Of a stretch of 64,000 nt of DNA, positions 35,894 to 44,098 are shown in pieces; position 1 is the first letter of the stretch, and each line of letters opens with the position of its first letter. Both the position numbers and the translations under genes were made by a program. A model generated the notes under the pieces. It did not search any database. It was not told the DNA's origin and was given only the letters and a program-made list of their open reading frames with translations. The stretch is from CBDCFV01 sp965216425 (GTDB lineage Bacteria > Chloroflexota > Dehalococcoidia > Lucifugimonadales > UBA3495). The stretch lies in the NCBI GenBank assembly GCA_965216425.1, contig CBDCFV010000005.1:186001-250000 (forward strand), in the 5' to 3' direction.

Positions 35894-38788
35894 ATGCCCA
35901 ACCAGACCGAACCCAACGCCAACAACGCCCTCGGCGACCTCCTCCGCTCCATGATGCCCGGCAGCAAGGTCTTCTCCGAGAACACCCAGACCTTCCCTGC
36001 CCACCCCGGCCGCCACGCCGACGTACTGGTAACAACGCCGGGCCGCTCCCCGGTGGTCGTCGAAGCCGAGTACTACCCGGCCCCCGAAGCCGAGCAGGAC
36101 GCCAAGGAACGTCTGGGCCTCCAAGTCACAGGCGAGTCCCGCACCATCGAGTCAGCCATCGCCCTCCGCTACCCCGTCTCCGTGCGCGACGCCTATGACG
36201 TGTCCCAAGCCGTCGCCAATGCCCGCCTCTCCTACTGCGTCCTCTACGAGGACGAAACTCGTTTCCCTGAATCGGGCTGGCTGGAAGGCTCCGTCACCGA
36301 CTTGGCCGACCTTGTCCGGCTCGTCTCCGTTCCCCAGAAGGAGGTGGACCTTGCCGCCGACACCCTGCAGGACGGCATCGAGAAGGCCGCCGTCATTCTG
36401 GATGAACTGAAGGACCAAGCCCCACACATCGACCGCGAGATTGCCGGTCTCCTGGGAATGTCCAACGTTCCCCAGACTCGCCGCATGGCCTGCGCCATCA
36501 TCGCCAACGCCCTGGTGTTCCACGAACGCATCGCCGGTAAGCATGAGGGAGTGAAGCCCCTCAACCTCGTCTGCGGCCCCGACGTCGCCAACCCCCAAGC
36601 CGAGACCCTGGCCGCGTGGTCAATCATCCTGGACATCAACTATTGGCCCATCTTCGCCATCGCCAGGGACATCCTGGGCCAGCTCGACTCCGGCCGCGCC
36701 AGCCAGGTACTGGCCGTGCTGGGAGACACCGCCCAGAAGGTACAGTCCGCCGGTGTTACCCAAGCCCACGACCTCACCGGGCGCATCTTCCAGCGTCTCA
36801 TTGCCGACCGCAAGTACCTCGCCACCTTCTACACCCGGCCCGAGTCCGCCGCTCTCCTGGCCCGGCTCGCCGTGGCCAAGCTGGAAGGAGTGGACTGGGC
36901 AGACCCGGAGGCCATCGGCAGCCTGCGTATCGGCGATTTCGCCTGCGGCACCGGTGCCCTCCTGTCCGCGGTGTACGAACAGATCGCCGCCCGCCACCAG
37001 CGCACCGGGGGAGACCTCGCTGCCCTCCACCCGACTATGATGGAAAAAGTCCTCTACGGCTGCGACGTCATGCCCTCCGCAGCCCACATCACCAGCGCCA
37101 CCCTCTCCGGAGTCCAGCCAGACGTGATTTTCAACAAGTCCCGCATATACACCATGCCTTACGGGCGCCAGTCCGACGGCACGGTCAGCATAGGCTCATT
37201 GGAACTCTTGCAGCCCTCCCAGGTGCTCACCCTTTTCAACACCAACGACCCGGTCCTCAGCACCGGCAGCCTGGGAGAGGAGACCGCCGCCCAGATCAAC
37301 GTCGATATCCCTGACGGGACTTTTGACATTGTAATAATGAATCCCCCGTTCACTCGAAACACGACCAACGAAGCTGAGTACGCCAATACGTTTAATGCGG
37401 CTTTCGCCGCGTTCGGGGCCAGCGATCAAGACCAAAGGGACATGGGTAAACGTATGGGTGTTCTCAAGGTAGGCACTTGCTACCATGGGAACGCCGGAAT
37501 CGCGTCTGCCTTTGCAGCCTTAGGTGACCGTAAGCTCAGGCCCGGCGGTGTTCTTGCGTTGGTGTTGCCTCTCGCGGCTGCCTCCGGTCTGTCTTGGCAC
37601 TCTTTCAGACGAGTCTTAGCGCACGGTTACACGACGCTAACCATTGTGACGATCTCCGCTAGCGGAACGGACATGGCATTCTCGTCCGACACAAGCATGG
37701 GCGAATGTTTGATCATAGCCCGCAAGTGTATCCCTCCAGAGAAGTCTGATCAGCGAGCCCAGTTGACGTCCTTGGGTCGTCGGCCAGGAGGGTTCATCCA
37801 GGCTAGTGAAGTATCGAGGAGCGTCTCTACAGCCAATCCAATGAGGCGAATTGAGGATGGTCCTTATGGGGCTACGCCTCTGTTAAGTGGGGAGGAAAAG
37901 ATAGGGGAGATTATGTCCGCCCCATTTTCGCAAAACGGCGACCCATGTGGCGCAGTGCGGTTATCTGATGCTTCCCTCGCTCAAACAGCATATTCTCTAT
38001 CCGATGGGGTGCTATGGCTACCAGGGCACGTTTCTACCGTCGGAGTCAATATGACATTGTTGGGGGACTTGGGCCGAACTGGGTTGCATCACCGCGATAT
38101 CACCGGGCCAGCCCCCCGTGGGCCATTCGACCAAGCAGCCCCTAGCCCGACGGCGACGTATCCGGCACTATGGAGTCATAATGCTAAGAATGAAACCCGG
38201 GTGGTCTGTGAGAATGATTCTGAGCTTGTTGTCAGACAAGGGATGGAAGCAAAAGCCCAAATACTTTGGCAAACCGCCAGTCGTTCCCATCTTAATCTTG
38301 ATTTCAGGTTCAACTCTCAACCATTGGGGGTTACGTTCACTGAGCGGGAGAGTATAGGGGGTCGAGCATGGCCAACTGTACAATTCGGAGACAAGCGTTT
38401 TGACTTCGTGTTCGCCACTTGGAGCAATTGTACATTGGGACTACTCATGCACTGGTGGCATTCAAACCGTCAACATGCCGGTCGCGGGACTACCACAAGT
38501 CGTGCCGCCGAATCCCTCCCCGTCCTGGATTTCCACGCGCTCACCGACGACCAACTGGCCACCGCCGAGACCATCTTCAACGACTTCCGCGACCGTGAGT
38601 TGAAGCCCGCCTACCTGGCCGACGCCGACCCCAACCGCGCCCTCCTCGACCGCCGCGTTGTCTGCGACCTACTGGGCTTCGACGAAACCATATACGAGGG
38701 AGTCCGCCGCCTCTCCGCCAAGTGGTGCGCCGAACCCTCCGTCCACGGCGGCAAAGCCCGCCCCAATAACGCCAAACTGGTGGTGTAG
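35894..38788 (+). CDS. Single-chain N6-adenine DNA methyltransferase, type IIG-like restriction-modification enzyme
   Basis: 964 residues from the ATG with GGAGGT seven bases upstream; a longer frame starting at 35534 reads through repeats and is rejected. N-terminal region (about 30-70): HADVLVTT... VVVEAE, a possible Asp...Glu-x-Glu nuclease-like core. A helical linker leads to the methylase, with motif I DFACGTGALL (about 348-357) and motif IV NPPF (483-486), the gamma-class N6-adenine order. The C-terminal part (about 620-900) is likely target recognition. The size and order match type IIG/IIL enzymes that cut and modify with one chain. No separate R or S gene is nearby. Whether the nuclease is active cannot be told, since a Lys after the Glu is not clear. 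Confidence 0.82.
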   Translation: MPNQTEPNANNALGDLLRSMMPGSKVFSENTQTFPAHPGRHADVLVTTPGRSPVVVEAEYYPAPEAEQDAKERLGLQVTGESRTIESAIALRYPVSVRDAYDVSQAVANARLSYCVLYEDETRFPESGWLEGSVTDLADLVRLVSVPQKEVDLAADTLQDGIEKAAVILDELKDQAPHIDREIAGLLGMSNVPQTRRMACAIIANALVFHERIAGKHEGVKPLNLVCGPDVANPQAETLAAWSIILDINYWPIFAIARDILGQLDSGRASQVLAVLGDTAQKVQSAGVTQAHDLTGRIFQRLIADRKYLATFYTRPESAALLARLAVAKLEGVDWADPEAIGSLRIGDFACGTGALLSAVYEQIAARHQRTGGDLAALHPTMMEKVLYGCDVMPSAAHITSATLSGVQPDVIFNKSRIYTMPYGRQSDGTVSIGSLELLQPSQVLTLFNTNDPVLSTGSLGEETAAQINVDIPDGTFDIVIMNPPFTRNTTNEAEYANTFNAAFAAFGASDQDQRDMGKRMGVLKVGTCYHGNAGIASAFAALGDRKLRPGGVLALVLPLAAASGLSWHSFRRVLAHGYTTLTIVTISASGTDMAFSSDTSMGECLIIARKCIPPEKSDQRAQLTSLGRRPGGFIQASEVSRSVSTANPMRRIEDGPYGATPLLSGEEKIGEIMSAPFSQNGDPCGAVRLSDASLAQTAYSLSDGVLWLPGHVSTVGVNMTLLGDLGRTGLHHRDITGPAPRGPFDQAAPSPTATYPALWSHNAKNETRVVCENDSELVVRQGMEAKAQILWQTASRSHLNLDFRFNSQPLGVTFTERESIGGRAWPTVQFGDKRFDFVFATWSNCTLGLLMHWWHSNRQHAGRGTTTSRAAESLPVLDFHALTDDQLATAETIFNDFRDRELKPAYLADADPNRALLDRRVVCDLLGFDETIYEGVRRLSAKWCAEPSVHGGKARPNNAKLVV

Positions 38789-38854
38789 CTGCGGTTAACG
38801 CCCTACCTTGCTGGTCCAATATGATCGCAGTCCCGGATGACGAGGAAATATACA

Positions 38855-39094
38855 ATGCTTCAACCCGTCGAAGTAAGACCTCTGCCCGGATACCGGATTT
38901 TGATAGAGTACGACGACGGTCAGCGCGGCGAGATTGATCTATCGCACTTGGCCAGCCATGGAGTATTCAAGGCATGGGACGAGCCATGCTGTTTCGAGAC
39001 AGTGTGCATAACCCCTCACAGGTCCATTGCCTGGAACGATGACATTGAGCTTTGCGCCGACGCATTGTACATGGAACTCACCGGTAAGCCATGA
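38855..39094 (+). CDS. DUF2442 protein
   Basis: 79 residues from MLQPVEVRPLPG. GYRILIEYDDGQRGEIDLSHL and SIAWNDDIELCADALYMEL are the DUF2442 signature. Such proteins sit beside DUF4160 or DUF2283 partners in toxin-antitoxin-like pairs; the function is not established. GAGGAAAT lies before the ATG at 38855. The last four bases overlap the start of the DUF2283 remnant (ATGA). Confidence 0.85.
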   Translation: MLQPVEVRPLPGYRILIEYDDGQRGEIDLSHLASHGVFKAWDEPCCFETVCITPHRSIAWNDDIELCADALYMELTGKP

Positions 39095-39283
39095 AGATCA
39101 CCCACTTCCTTGAGACGGACACCCTCTACATCCAGCTTTGCCCCTCTGAAGTGTGAGACGCGGGACCTGGACGACAAAACCCTCCTCGACCTCGACGCCG
39201 GACGAAAACACCCTGCTGGACCTCGACCGCCAGGGCCGCCTCTGTGCCATAACCATCGAACACGCGCCAGCGAAAGCATGGCC
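39091..39283 (+). pseudogene. Broken DUF2283 gene
   Basis: Starts MKITHFLETDTLYIQLCPSEV then meets TGA. The family sequence resumes in the +1 frame as ETRDLDDKTLLDLDAG and again in a third frame as DENTLLDLDRQGRLCAITIEHA. At least two frame changes are needed, and LDDKTLLDLD/PDENTLLDLD looks like a short tandem duplication. It is coupled to the DUF2442 gene through the ATGA overlap, so the pair was once an operon. Confidence 0.7.
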
Positions 39284-39339
39284 ACCCCCGCCTCACATAC
39301 CAGCAAGTCCCCGCATCCAGCTAGTCCCGCCTCCACCCC

Positions 39340-39545
39340 GTCATTTCGTTCATATCTCCCGCCGTTCCCGTCCTCAGCCCTTCCCTACTACCCCCTCCTG
39401 AGTCGTTCCCTACCATTTCCCATCCTCAGCCGTTCCTTCCCACCCCCCTCCCCCGTCATTCCCGCGAAGGCGGGAATCCATAGTCTTCAACCATCGACGA
39501 GTGGATGCCAGAAAAACCATCGCGTTCTTGAAATAACCTCTAAGT
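39340..39545. repeat. Degenerate REP run and partial type A repeat
   Basis: A run of CGTC/CGTT-CCC units (39340-39480), then GTCATTCCCGCGAAGGCGGGAATCC, CATCGACGAGTGGATGCCAG and an end like TCTTGAAATAACCTCTAAG. Confidence 0.55.
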
Positions 39546-39604
39546 CGAGCAAGCTGACCAGGTTTTCATGGGCCTGGGCAAAGTCTTTACCGGTGGCAGA
39601 TGTA

Positions 39605-39690
39605 TGAATCAGGGTTAAAGGATACTCAAGATTGGGAATATCCTGAAAATCCCGGAATCCGGTAAATCCTGATTCAAACATTTACTTTGC
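39605..39690. repeat. Repeat family B, copy 3
   Basis: GAATCAGGGTTAAAGGATACTCAAGATTGG, then AATATCCTGAAAATCC and TAAATCCTGATTCAAACA...ACTTTGC. Same order as copies 1 and 2. Confidence 0.6.
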
Positions 39691-39734
39691 CCAGGACCTG
39701 ACCCGCACCGGAGCCTGTGGGCGTTTGGAGATCT

Positions 39735-40196
39735 TCACCGCCCGGTAAGCGGCTCCAGGGTGTCCAGCATCTCGGCGATGTTACTCAAGTCCTCCCTGAT
39801 AGTCCCCTGGTCCAGCCCGTCCTATAATTGGTAGAAGTTCACGTGCAGGACGTCGGCACGGCCGTGGAGCAGCCGGAGACGGTCGTTGCTGGTCAGATTC
39901 CTGGTCAGATTCATAACCTGGTGGAACTGGTCATGCCTCTCGTAAGGCCAGCCTTGGGTCAGGGCGACAGCTTTGGCCATGTGCGCCGCTGCGCCCCAAC
40001 CCTTCTCCGACGCCTGGTGCAGGTCTCGTATATCTTGCCGGATTACTTCTTGTCCTTTGGTCAAACGGGCGCTGGCGACCTGCGGCGGGGCGGCATTGGT
40101 GTGAGGTCGCCTCAGAGCATCCCAATTAGCCAGGTCCAGATTGATGCACTGGGATTGCAACTCCAGGGCATCCGGGTGTTTACCGTGCTCTGACAA
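39735..40196 (-). pseudogene. PaREP1/HEPN-like protein with in-frame TAG near the 3' end
   Basis: 124 residues to a TAG at 39822-39824, with the core DLHQASEKGWGAAAHMAKAVAL and HVNFYQL. The same frame continues for 28 codons to a TGA at 39735 with DGLDQGTIREDLSNIAEMLDTLEPL, which matches the family C terminus (compare 35151). The stop therefore removes the last helix. The start is TTG at 40196, overlapping the end of the upstream HEPN gene by 17 nt. It is the third gene of a coupled minus-strand trio. Confidence 0.65.
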
Positions 40197-40661
40197 GGGT
40201 AAGTATGGCGATTGCAGCGCGTTCGATTTGGCTGGTTTGAAGGAAGTCTGTGATGGCGGCTTCGGCTTTATTCAACCAAGTGGCCGCCGCCTGGGCAGTG
40301 AAAGTTGCTTGCGGGTTGTAGTCGGCGTTGTGGCGCTCGTTTTGAAGATCAAGGAAAAGGTCGACGAAAGTCTGGGCGTCGACTGAGAGCATGTTTCGGT
40401 TCTGTCGAAGTTGAAAATTGGCCTGGTTGTGGTCGAGGCCTCGATATATCCGCATCCATGCACTGGCTGTTAGTTGGTTATGGGCGGGGTTGATGAGCAC
40501 ATCAGCGTTGCTGGCAGTGAGAGCGTGGAACGCTGCATAGTAGGCAGTGCTGATAGCCCGTCTCGTATGGCTGCTTGGGTAGGTTGGCTGGCTGGAGGTT
40601 GGGGCATGAGGATTGCCCGACCGGCGGATATGAGGTCCGTCCAATTGACTGGCGTGGTCAT
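40180..40661 (-). pseudogene. HEPN (UPF0332-like) protein, frameshifted near the N terminus
   Basis: ATG at 40661 gives MTTPVNWTDLISAGRAILMPQ... then the frame is lost near 40558-40566. The sequence resumes one base off with RRAISTAYYAAFHALTASNADVL and ERHNADYNPQATF, the R..ADY HEPN signature (putative RNase-related helical fold), to a TAA at 40180. One extra base would restore about 160 residues. The start overlaps the stop of the 95-residue protein upstream (ATGA), and the 3' end overlaps the next gene. HEPN genes of this type are usually paired with a nucleotidyltransferase; none is here. Confidence 0.65.
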
Positions 40662-40945
40662 GCAGGGATCTCGCTCCTGTTGGCGTAGGCGATGGTTGGG
40701 CGGTCAAAGCCTCGTTCCGTGCAGAGCGGGTCAATGTGTAGGGAGAATTTGTTGAGGGCTCGTGCGTCGAGTTCGGGATGGCCGTCTTCGAATACCACGG
40801 TGGTTCTGATATAGTCGTCGCCGTCGGGGCTGGGTAGGAATTCTGAAATAACCTCCGCGATGGCGAAAGCATCGGAAAGGTATCTGGCGAGTTCGGTATG
40901 GACTAGGTCGGAAACGTGAGCCAGGGTAGTGTCAGAGGCTGTCAT
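40658..40945 (-). CDS. 95-residue partner protein upstream of HEPN
   Basis: Starts at MTASDTTLAHVSDLV with GGAG eight bases upstream. The C-terminal half has IRTTVVFEDGHPELDARALNKFSLHIDPL and ends IAYANRSEIPA. It is acidic and alpha/beta, with no known domain I can name. Its TGA overlaps the HEPN ATG (ATGA), indicating translational coupling. The position before HEPN suggests an antitoxin-like or regulatory role, which is inference only. Confidence 0.65.
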   Translation of the reverse strand: MTASDTTLAHVSDLVHTELARYLSDAFAIAEVISEFLPSPDGDDYIRTTVVFEDGHPELDARALNKFSLHIDPLCTERGFDRPTIAYANRSEIPA

Positions 40946-41096
40946 GGCATTGATCTCCATGCTGGGCAGATGCGGAAATGTTATTGTTACCTTGGCCGGG
41001 TAGTCAAGTAGCGCCGTTGGCCTGTTACACCTCCCCACTGACACTTGCCCCTTGCCAACTCGGAAAACACTTCTCTACTATATTAATTGTCCTGCT

Positions 41097-41116
41097 CCAC
41101 GTCCCATCGGACGTGG
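41097..41116. other. Hairpin upstream of the HTH gene
   Basis: CCACGTCC CATC GGACGTGG, 8-bp perfect stem with a 4-nt loop, 38 bp before the ATG at 41155. It could be an operator for the HTH protein or a leader hairpin. A TATATT element lies about 20 bp upstream of it. Confidence 0.4.
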
Positions 41117-41154
41117 ACAAATCCAACAAAGCCACTGAGGCAACGTGATGTTTT

Positions 41155-41682
41155 ATGACCGGAAAATCCTCTGGAAACAAGCTGTCTGGATCCGAATCCA
41201 ACCGGGACCTTGAATCCCCTTCCAACTCCGGCGCCCTTCCCGAATGTCCTGAAATGTCCGAAAATGTCCGCGATTCTGAAATTCCCGGTCTCACCCTCCG
41301 GCAACAGGCCGTTCTGCCCGTCATTGTGAACTCCCCGTCTCTGGTGGAGGGCGCCCGCCTCTCCGGCGTCAGCGAAAGGACCCTTCGCCGCTGGCTCGAA
41401 GACGATGCCTTCCGCGCCGAGTTGGCCCGTCGCCGTCAGGAGTCCGCCGACCTCGCCTGCCAAGCCCTCCAAGGAGTTTTGCTTCGCAGCGTCTCCGTCT
41501 TGGCCGAGTCATTGGAGGACTCTGACAAGGCCCTCCGGCTCCGTGCCGCCCGCTACGCCATGTCTTTCGCTTCCAGGATTCGCCAGATCGAACGACCCTC
41601 GGAAGATGTGGACAATCTCAGTAAGGAAATCGATGAGCTCGAACAGGTCCTGTCTATCTGGTCCAAGCGCCGCTCCGGCTGA
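41155..41682 (+). CDS. HTH protein, phage terminase small subunit-like
   Basis: 175 residues. A Ser/Asn/Glu-rich N-terminal region (1-45) is followed by a homeodomain-like HTH (LTLRQQAVLPVIVNSPSLVEGARLSGVSERTLRRWLED, about 46-85), then a long alpha-helical tail ending in LEQVLSIWSKRRSG. The HTH resembles the phBC6A51 family of small phage proteins. It is followed by a short gene of matching kind. I infer a remnant of phage-derived origin or a small regulator; no terminase large subunit is nearby. Confidence 0.7.
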   Translation: MTGKSSGNKLSGSESNRDLESPSNSGALPECPEMSENVRDSEIPGLTLRQQAVLPVIVNSPSLVEGARLSGVSERTLRRWLEDDAFRAELARRRQESADLACQALQGVLLRSVSVLAESLEDSDKALRLRAARYAMSFASRIRQIERPSEDVDNLSKEIDELEQVLSIWSKRRSG

Positions 41683-41759
41683 TAGACCATCTGGGAAGTC
41701 AGCATTCGCTACGGTAAATAGACCATCCGGCAAATACGTTATCTGGGGAGTTAAGCACC

Positions 41760-42059
41760 ATGGGCAGTGAAATAAACGCCCTCCGCGCTCGCGTCCGCGC
41801 CCTTCAACGGAAATTGGCCCGCGAACTTGCCGTCTACCGGCTGGACCTCCTCAGTCAGGACCTTTGCCACCGTTGGTTCGTCGCCCAGTCCGACCACAAG
41901 CCTTTGCCGGACATCCAGCCCTTCATCCGCCGGATAATAGACGCCGGTTACCGGCTGCTCCCATTGGCCGCGGCCAACAACTACCTGCTGGATTGCCAGC
42001 GTAAAAACACCGCCCCCGACCCCGAGGTGCTGCTCAAGTCCATCCTCCCTTCGCCTTGA
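41760..42059 (+). CDS. Small protein following the HTH gene
   Basis: 99 residues. The N-terminal helix is basic and heptad-like (LRARVRALQRKLARELAVYRLDLLSQDL), followed by HRWFVAQSDHKPLPDIQPFIRRIIDAGYRLLPLAAANNYL. Unrecognised; likely coiled coil. Between the two genes lie two copies of TAGACCATC[CT]GG[GC]AA (41682-41735). It probably works with the HTH protein. Confidence 0.6.
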   Translation: MGSEINALRARVRALQRKLARELAVYRLDLLSQDLCHRWFVAQSDHKPLPDIQPFIRRIIDAGYRLLPLAAANNYLLDCQRKNTAPDPEVLLKSILPSP

Positions 42060-42115
42060 AAATATCCCGCCCGCGGGCCCCTTGGCCGGCGGAACGGCAT
42101 GGCATAATCCCGTAG

Positions 42116-42136
42116 GGGCAACCCTTGTGGTTGCCC
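42116..42136. repeat. GGGCAACC palindromic intergenic repeat
   Basis: GGGCAACC CTTGT GGTTGCCC, 8-bp stem. A common type of small intergenic palindrome; it may affect the leader of the LON-domain gene. Confidence 0.5.
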
Positions 42137-42193
42137 TGCCTTTCAATACCCAGTCTTGTCTTACCGGAAGAGGGGGAATATACTCCAACCATC

Positions 42194-42877
42194 ATGAGCC
42201 AGCCAACGCCCGACTTCCAAGACAATCTGGTCGAACTGCCTCTGTTCCCGCTGAACGTGGTCCTCTTTCCGGGTATGCCGATGCCGCTGCATATCTTTGA
42301 AGAACGCTACAAGCAGATGATCGGCGAATGTGTGAATAGGGAAGCCCCTTTCGGCATTATGCTCATCAAGGAAGGCCCAGAGGTAGGCGGTCCGGCGGAA
42401 CCGGTGAGAATCGGCACCACTGCCAGGATTTCCCAAGTCGAACGGCTTCAGGAAGGCCGGTTGAATATAATGACTACCGGCGAAAGGCGGTTCGAGTTAG
42501 TTGAGGTCACTCAACAGTTGCCTTACCTGGTAGGCCAGGTCAGGTACCTGCGGGAAGAGACTGGGGAGGACCCGTCGTCCGCCTTGGCGCAGATCAGGGA
42601 GGGGTACGCAGTCTTCCTCAGGCACCTCACTTCTCTGGCGGGAGGGTGGACCTCCACGGCTGAAGTGCCCGACGATGCAGTGCCCCTGTCCTTTGCCGTA
42701 GCTACCAGCCTGGCCACCACCGTCGCCATGCCGGGAGGCGTCAAGCAGAACATCCTGGAGGCCCCCGACGCCGCGGAACGTTTGACTCGTTTGGTCCCTC
42801 TCCTGGAGCAGGGCAACGAAGCACTGGCCGAGGAAGTAGCCAAACGCAACCCCTTCAAAGGCCCCCGCCTCAACTAG
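42194..42877 (+). CDS. LON N-terminal-domain (substrate-binding) protein
   Basis: 227 residues from MSQPTPDF. The LON N-terminal domain pattern PLFPLNVVLFPG, then HIFEERYKQMIGEC, GTTARISQVERL and GERRFEL is complete. There is no AAA+ or protease domain, so this is the stand-alone form. Such proteins are thought to bind unfolded peptides or degrons. A helical C-terminal half has LVPLLEQGNEALAEEVAKRNPF. No strong Shine-Dalgarno near this ATG, so the start is somewhat uncertain. Confidence 0.88.
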   Translation: MSQPTPDFQDNLVELPLFPLNVVLFPGMPMPLHIFEERYKQMIGECVNREAPFGIMLIKEGPEVGGPAEPVRIGTTARISQVERLQEGRLNIMTTGERRFELVEVTQQLPYLVGQVRYLREETGEDPSSALAQIREGYAVFLRHLTSLAGGWTSTAEVPDDAVPLSFAVATSLATTVAMPGGVKQNILEAPDAAERLTRLVPLLEQGNEALAEEVAKRNPFKGPRLN

Positions 42878-42954
42878 CGCCCGTTGGCGCTTCCCCGTCA
42901 TTACAACGCGCGTTGGTGCTTCCCAGTCATGCTACGAAGGAACGCCACGGCCGC

Positions 42955-43008
42955 ATCTTCGTCATTCCCGCACCCCACCCGTCATTCCCGCGAAGGCGGG
43001 AATCCACC
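42955..43008. repeat. REP-like unit abutting the BtuF-like gene end
   Basis: TCGTCATTCCCGC and CCGTCATTCCCGCGAAGGCGGGAATCC lie immediately before the 3' end of the minus-strand BtuF-like gene at 43012. Confidence 0.6.
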
Positions 43009-43011
43009 TCG

Positions 43012-43950
43012 TTAAGGCGACACCGACTCCCCGTACACCCGGGCCGCCCCCGCTTCAGGTATCAACCCTTCGAATATCTCCGGGTGTATCATCTCAGCCA
43101 GTATTTCCAGCCCTTTTATCAGCCGGGGCCCCGACCTGCTGGTGTAGGCGCTGGCGTCGATAGCGTATACCCGGTTGTTCCGCACCGCTGGAAGGTCCGC
43201 CCAACCCTCCATGGCCGTCATTATCGGAACGTCCTGCAGGGCCCGTTTGACTTCGAACCCGCAGGGCATGAACACAATCACTTCCGGCTGGCTTTCAATG
43301 ATGGCGGGCCACTCCAAGCGGAATGAACCCGTTTCCTTATCCCCAAAGCAGTTCTCCCCGCCGGCCAACTCCACCATCTCCGGCACCCAGTGGCCGCCGC
43401 ACATGATAGGATCGACCCACTCCAAGTGCAGCACCTTGGGCCTGTTGCTCGCGTTCAAAGCCCTCTGGGCCACCGCGTCAATCCGCTCCTGCATCCTGGA
43501 CGTGATGGACTCCGCCGCGTCTTCAGTGCCCGTTGCTTGCCCCACCCTGGTAATGTCGTTCAAAACGTCGCCAAGGTACTGCGGGTCCAACGAGATGACC
43601 TGAGGCTCTTTGGGAAGGCTGACGCTGACCTCGGCAACCTGCCGAGATGAGATTGCTCAAACCTCGCAAATGGCTTGGGTCAATAGCAGGTCCGGCTCCG
43701 CCGCCTCCAGGACTGTCTGGTCGATGTCGTAGATGCCCAGGCCTTGTTCCAGCCTCTCCGATATGACCCGGCTGATTTCCCCGCTGCTGGGTTGGGGGTC
43801 CATGCCGTCGAACACGCTTCTGACCACCCAGGGGTTGTCCTTGGCCTCCGGAGGGAAGTCGCATTCGTGAGTAACCCCGAATAGCTGGTCTCGCAGCCCC
43901 AGTTGGTACACTATCTCCGTGGCGCTGGGCAGAAAGGAACAAATGCGCAT
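43012..43950 (-). CDS. BtuF-like periplasmic cobalamin/iron-binding protein; UGA at a conserved Cys (candidate selenoprotein)
   Basis: 312 residues when the TGA at 43657-43659 (codon 98) is read through. The N-terminal part begins MRICSFLPSATEIVYQLGL, VFDGMDPQPS and reaches LLLTQAICEV, then TGA, then AISSRQVAEVSV and SLDPQYLGDVLND to SVSP. Homologous binding proteins (COG0614) have CxVCAV at this place, so the TGA replaces the second Cys and gives a C-x-x-Sec motif. A 7-bp hairpin with GGT loop begins 10 nt after the TGA. AGGAGG precedes the ATG. No obvious signal peptide is present, and no permease or ATPase is adjacent. The only alternative is a gene broken at that exact Cys, with the rest unchanged. 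Confidence 0.8.
43630..43659 (-). promoter_or_regulatory. Candidate bacterial SECIS in the BtuF-like gene
   Basis: Reading the minus strand: TGA, 10-nt spacer, stem CTCGGCA (43646-43640), loop GGT (43639-43637), stem TGCCGAG (43636-43630), perfectly paired. The geometry is identical to that of the rhodanese gene, with the loop 17 nt after the TGA. Confidence 0.75.
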
Positions 43951-44098
43951 CAGGCGCCTCCTGGGTATCTCAGGTTAGGTTGGCCGTGCGGTCATCGGGC
44001 GCTGGCCTGACCCGAATCGACGACTGGCACCATTCTAACACCGGCAAGGATGGTGTGGCGTCTGGCCAGTCATCCCGGCCTTGCTGTCTAGCGCTCGC

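Noticed and set aside
19800..39480. CGTCATTCCCGCG repeats as a CRISPR array
   Set aside because: Spacing is irregular, units are palindromic REP-like, and no cas gene is nearby.
34934..39824. In-frame TAG codons at 34934 and 39822 as pyrrolysine
   Set aside because: Neither lies in a methylamine methyltransferase, positions are not known Pyl sites, and no pyl genes are seen. Nonsense or error is simpler.
43951..44098. Cobalamin riboswitch before the BtuF-like gene
   Set aside because: No B12-box or matching conserved core was found in the leader.
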